From NCBI GenBank assembly GCA_020251025.1, contig JADCDI010000092.1, forward strand, positions 1 to 36,009: a stretch of 36,009 nt of DNA. Reading direction: 5' to 3'. The position numbers and the translations under genes were made by a program. This DNA is from Rhodobacter sp. Its GTDB lineage: Bacteria; Pseudomonadota; Alphaproteobacteria; Rhodobacterales; Rhodobacteraceae. A model generated the notes under the pieces. It did not search any database. It saw nothing but the letters and a program-made list of their open reading frames with translations, and had not been told where the DNA came from. Below are positions 34,489-36,009 of the stretch, in pieces; positions within the stretch are counted from its first letter, which is position 1, and each line of letters begins with the position of its first letter.

Positions 34489-34558
34489 CCGGGCATTGCC
34501 GGACCCGGACGGGCGGGCGCGCCTGTGCCGCGCCGGGCCTGGCCCCGGCCCCGGCCCT

Positions 34559-34607
34559 GGCCCCTGGCCGAAGGACGGCGGAAGGCCAAACCGGGGCAGG
34601 GGCCCTT
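34559..34607 (+). terminator. Possible terminator hairpin after lolD
   Basis: GGCCCCTG (34559-34566) pairs with CAGGGGCC (34597-34604), followed by CTTTC. The 30-base loop holds further short pairings. It is preceded by a low-complexity run of CCCCGGCC-type repeats (34540-34566). Weak T tract. Confidence 0.3.
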
Positions 34608-34657
34608 TCAGGCCTGGCGAAGATGCAGGTCCGGGCACGGGCATTGGCGCAACATGA

Positions 34658-34686
34658 TTGCGCGACGCGGGCCGAAATGGTTTGAT
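34658..34686 (+). promoter_or_regulatory. Promoter of the cytochrome c gene
   Basis: TTGCGC (34658-34663), 17-base spacer, TTTGAT (34681-34686). The predicted start is about 20 bases before the ATG, just ahead of the AGGAGG ribosome binding site. Confidence 0.5.
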
Positions 34687-34713
34687 CCGGCAAAACAGAA
34701 CAAGGAGGTGTCG

Positions 34714-35148
34714 ATGCAGCCTGTAAAGCCCTTTGCCCTGATCGCGCCGCTGGCGCTGGTGACCGGTCTTGCGGCCTGTGTTCCCGGCGCAAACACCGAA
34801 ACCGACCGTTCGGTCCCGACGGGGGCGCAGGATTTCCAAAGCTATTGCGCCACCTGCCACGGCTCGGGCGGTGCGGGCGACGGGGAAACGGCTGGCTCGC
34901 TGTCCAAGGCCCCGGCGAACCTGACCACGATTTCGGCGCGCAACGGCGGCACGTTTCCGATGACGCGCGTGATGGCCCATATCTGGGGCTATGCGCAAGA
35001 GGACGGCCGGGTGATGCCAAGGTTCGCCCCGCTGCTGGACGGCAACCTTGTTCTGTTCGACAGCGGCGACGGCATCGCCACGCCGACACCGGTCCGGCTG
35101 GTGCAGCTTGGCCAGTATGTGCAAGGCCTGCAGGTTCCCAAGAACTGA
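34714..35148 (+). CDS. Lipoprotein c-type cytochrome
   Basis: 144 aa. The N-terminal lipoprotein signal ends in the lipobox LAAC (C22), so it should be anchored to a membrane on the periplasmic side. A class I cytochrome c domain follows: haem-binding CATCH (C45, C48, H49) and a probable axial methionine in VMPRFAPLL (M101). It carries one electron; partners are unknown. A perfect AGGAGG precedes ATG at 34714, and a promoter lies just upstream, so it need not depend on lolD. A GC hairpin begins directly after the stop. Upstream in-frame codons lack any signal and are rejected. Confidence 0.9.
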   Translation: MQPVKPFALIAPLALVTGLAACVPGANTETDRSVPTGAQDFQSYCATCHGSGGAGDGETAGSLSKAPANLTTISARNGGTFPMTRVMAHIWGYAQEDGRVMPRFAPLLDGNLVLFDSGDGIATPTPVRLVQLGQYVQGLQVPKN

Positions 35149-35172
35149 GGCAAGGGGGGCATCCCCCCTGCC
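35149..35172 (+). terminator. Hairpin directly after the cytochrome c stop codon
   Basis: AGGGGGG, loop CAT, CCCCCCT, with GGC/GCC extending the stem past a bulged A. It starts at the base after TGA. No T tract follows, so it may act as an RNA 3' end stabiliser or a weak terminator. Confidence 0.5.
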
Positions 35173-35850
35173 AATCCGTGCCGGGCGGCGGCACCGTTTC
35201 GCGCATTGCAGCCGTTCAGGCGGGCCGCGACGGGCTGCCGGGTGACGCCCCTGCAACCCGGTGCCCGGCGCAGGGCCGCATTTGCCCCTGTCTGTCGGCC
35301 GCCTTCCGGTCTTGATCCGCGCCGCAACATCGCCCCGAGGCTGCCGTGCCAGGCATGTCGTGCGGTCCGCGCCGGGCAGGGCAGGCCCTGGCGTCGGAAA
35401 TGCGCGGACAGATCGGGGATGCTGGCGGCGGACCCGGCCCTTGTGGGCCAGACCTTGCCCGGTGCCTGCGCCTTGCCGCTTTGGTCCGTGCGACGGTTCG
35501 CTCTGCCATTGCCGCGCCCTTTCCCTTGTTCCCGCCCGTCGCAGGCCGATCAGCCGGACCCTGCCCGCGCGGAGCGTCCGGAAGCAGATGCGAAGCCTGC
35601 CGCAAGTCCGAACGACCGAAAGCACGCGCCGCCCGCCATAATCACCCGTCAAACCCTGCGATACCAGTCTGTGCCGGCATGCCAACGGTCGGGCGCGGGT
35701 CCAACCCTTTTCCAACGCTGACGCAACCGGCAAAGGCAAATCCGGCGAAAGGCGCGCAACCCTTTTTTCCCCCACCGCAGGGTGGCCAGAGTGGCACACA
35801 AACCTGCGCCACCGGGACGCCGGGAGTGGGTTCCAACGCAGGCCGGCCGG
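35173..35850. other. Gap between cytochrome c gene and IS5 fragment
   Basis: About 680 bases. No credible gene on either strand, no copy of the large repeats. The right end of the IS element must lie in 35700-35850, but no terminal inverted repeat can be set because the left end is outside the window. Confidence 0.5.
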
Positions 35851-36009
35851 CTAGGCCACCGACTCATCATGGCGCAACCAGATACGGATTGAAGCCAGTC
35901 GGATGAGGTTGAGGAAGTTTTCGTCGTGCTTTTCGTATCTTGTGGCGATGGCTCGGAACTGCTTGATCTTGCTGAAGAACCGCTCGATCCGGTTGCGTCG
36001 GCGGTAGGC
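35851..36009 (-). mobile_element. IS5-family transposase, C-terminal fragment (cut by window edge)
   Basis: The last 52 codons and the TAG stop are visible. Translation begins AYRRRNRIERFFSKIKQF and continues RAIATRYEKHDEN, then FLNLIRLASIRIWLRHDE and SVA. This is the conserved C-terminus (YRRRNRIERFFxKIKxFRRIATRYDK type, containing the catalytic Glu of the DDE triad) of IS5-family transposases of the IS427 type, usually the second of two frameshift-linked frames. The reading frame is intact here; whether the whole element is complete cannot be seen. Confidence 0.9.

Noticed and set aside
33751-35799. Open frame of 682 codons opposite lolD and the cytochrome c gene
   Set aside because: Covers two genes with strong ribosome binding sites and motifs on the plus strand; no domain.

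Overview
The window looks like chromosomal DNA of a high-GC alphaproteobacterium of the order Rhodobacterales (Rhodobacter/Paracoccus relatives). This rests on the protein families (HdaA, a short ProRS without editing insert, FolE2, MetZ behind a SAM-II riboswitch, DUF6446-like protein between glyQ and glyS), on gene order, and on frequent GTG/TTG starts. It is almost all housekeeping; no tRNA, rRNA, prophage or CRISPR was seen. A partial IS5-family transposase runs off the right edge.

Left part (1-5129, minus strand): the glyQ...glyS operon for the two-subunit glycyl-tRNA synthetase. Between the two subunit genes sit a possible 37-codon ORF, a lower-GC DUF3800 gene and a small membrane-anchored protein, all joined by 4-base overlaps or gaps of 3-4 bases. 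Then comes a secreted SPOR/peptidoglycan-binding/trypsin-fold protein (5288-7051) whose catalytic triad positions all look substituted.

Middle part (8024-24177): a minus-strand series ftsY, ispZ, metZ, folE2, trkH. metZ has its own promoter, SAM-II aptamer, antiterminator and intrinsic terminator. Next are a small secreted protein, the divergent pair xseA/purD, then lysC and ptsP, an EcsC-family protein with a GNAT acetyltransferase, and a flavin-reductase-like protein.

Right part (24884-36009): an AI-2E/PerM permease, hdaA (replication control) and ppk1 (polyphosphate) form a minus-strand operon. proS, lolC/E and lolD follow on the plus strand, but a divergent oxidoreductase/TetR pair with two operator-like sites lies between proS and lolC/E. 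A lipoprotein cytochrome c follows lolD.

Five long gene-free gaps hold GC-rich structured repeats. Four of them (1-480, 7190-7765, 19365-19640, 24485-24680) carry the same roughly 240-base unit built of four hairpins in fixed order; one hairpin shows paired compensatory changes between loci. The gap before proS holds a different 137-base direct repeat plus a large nested inverted repeat. The most notable items are this repeat family, the riboswitch-controlled metZ leader, the inactive-looking protease, and the extra genes in the glyQ-glyS operon.
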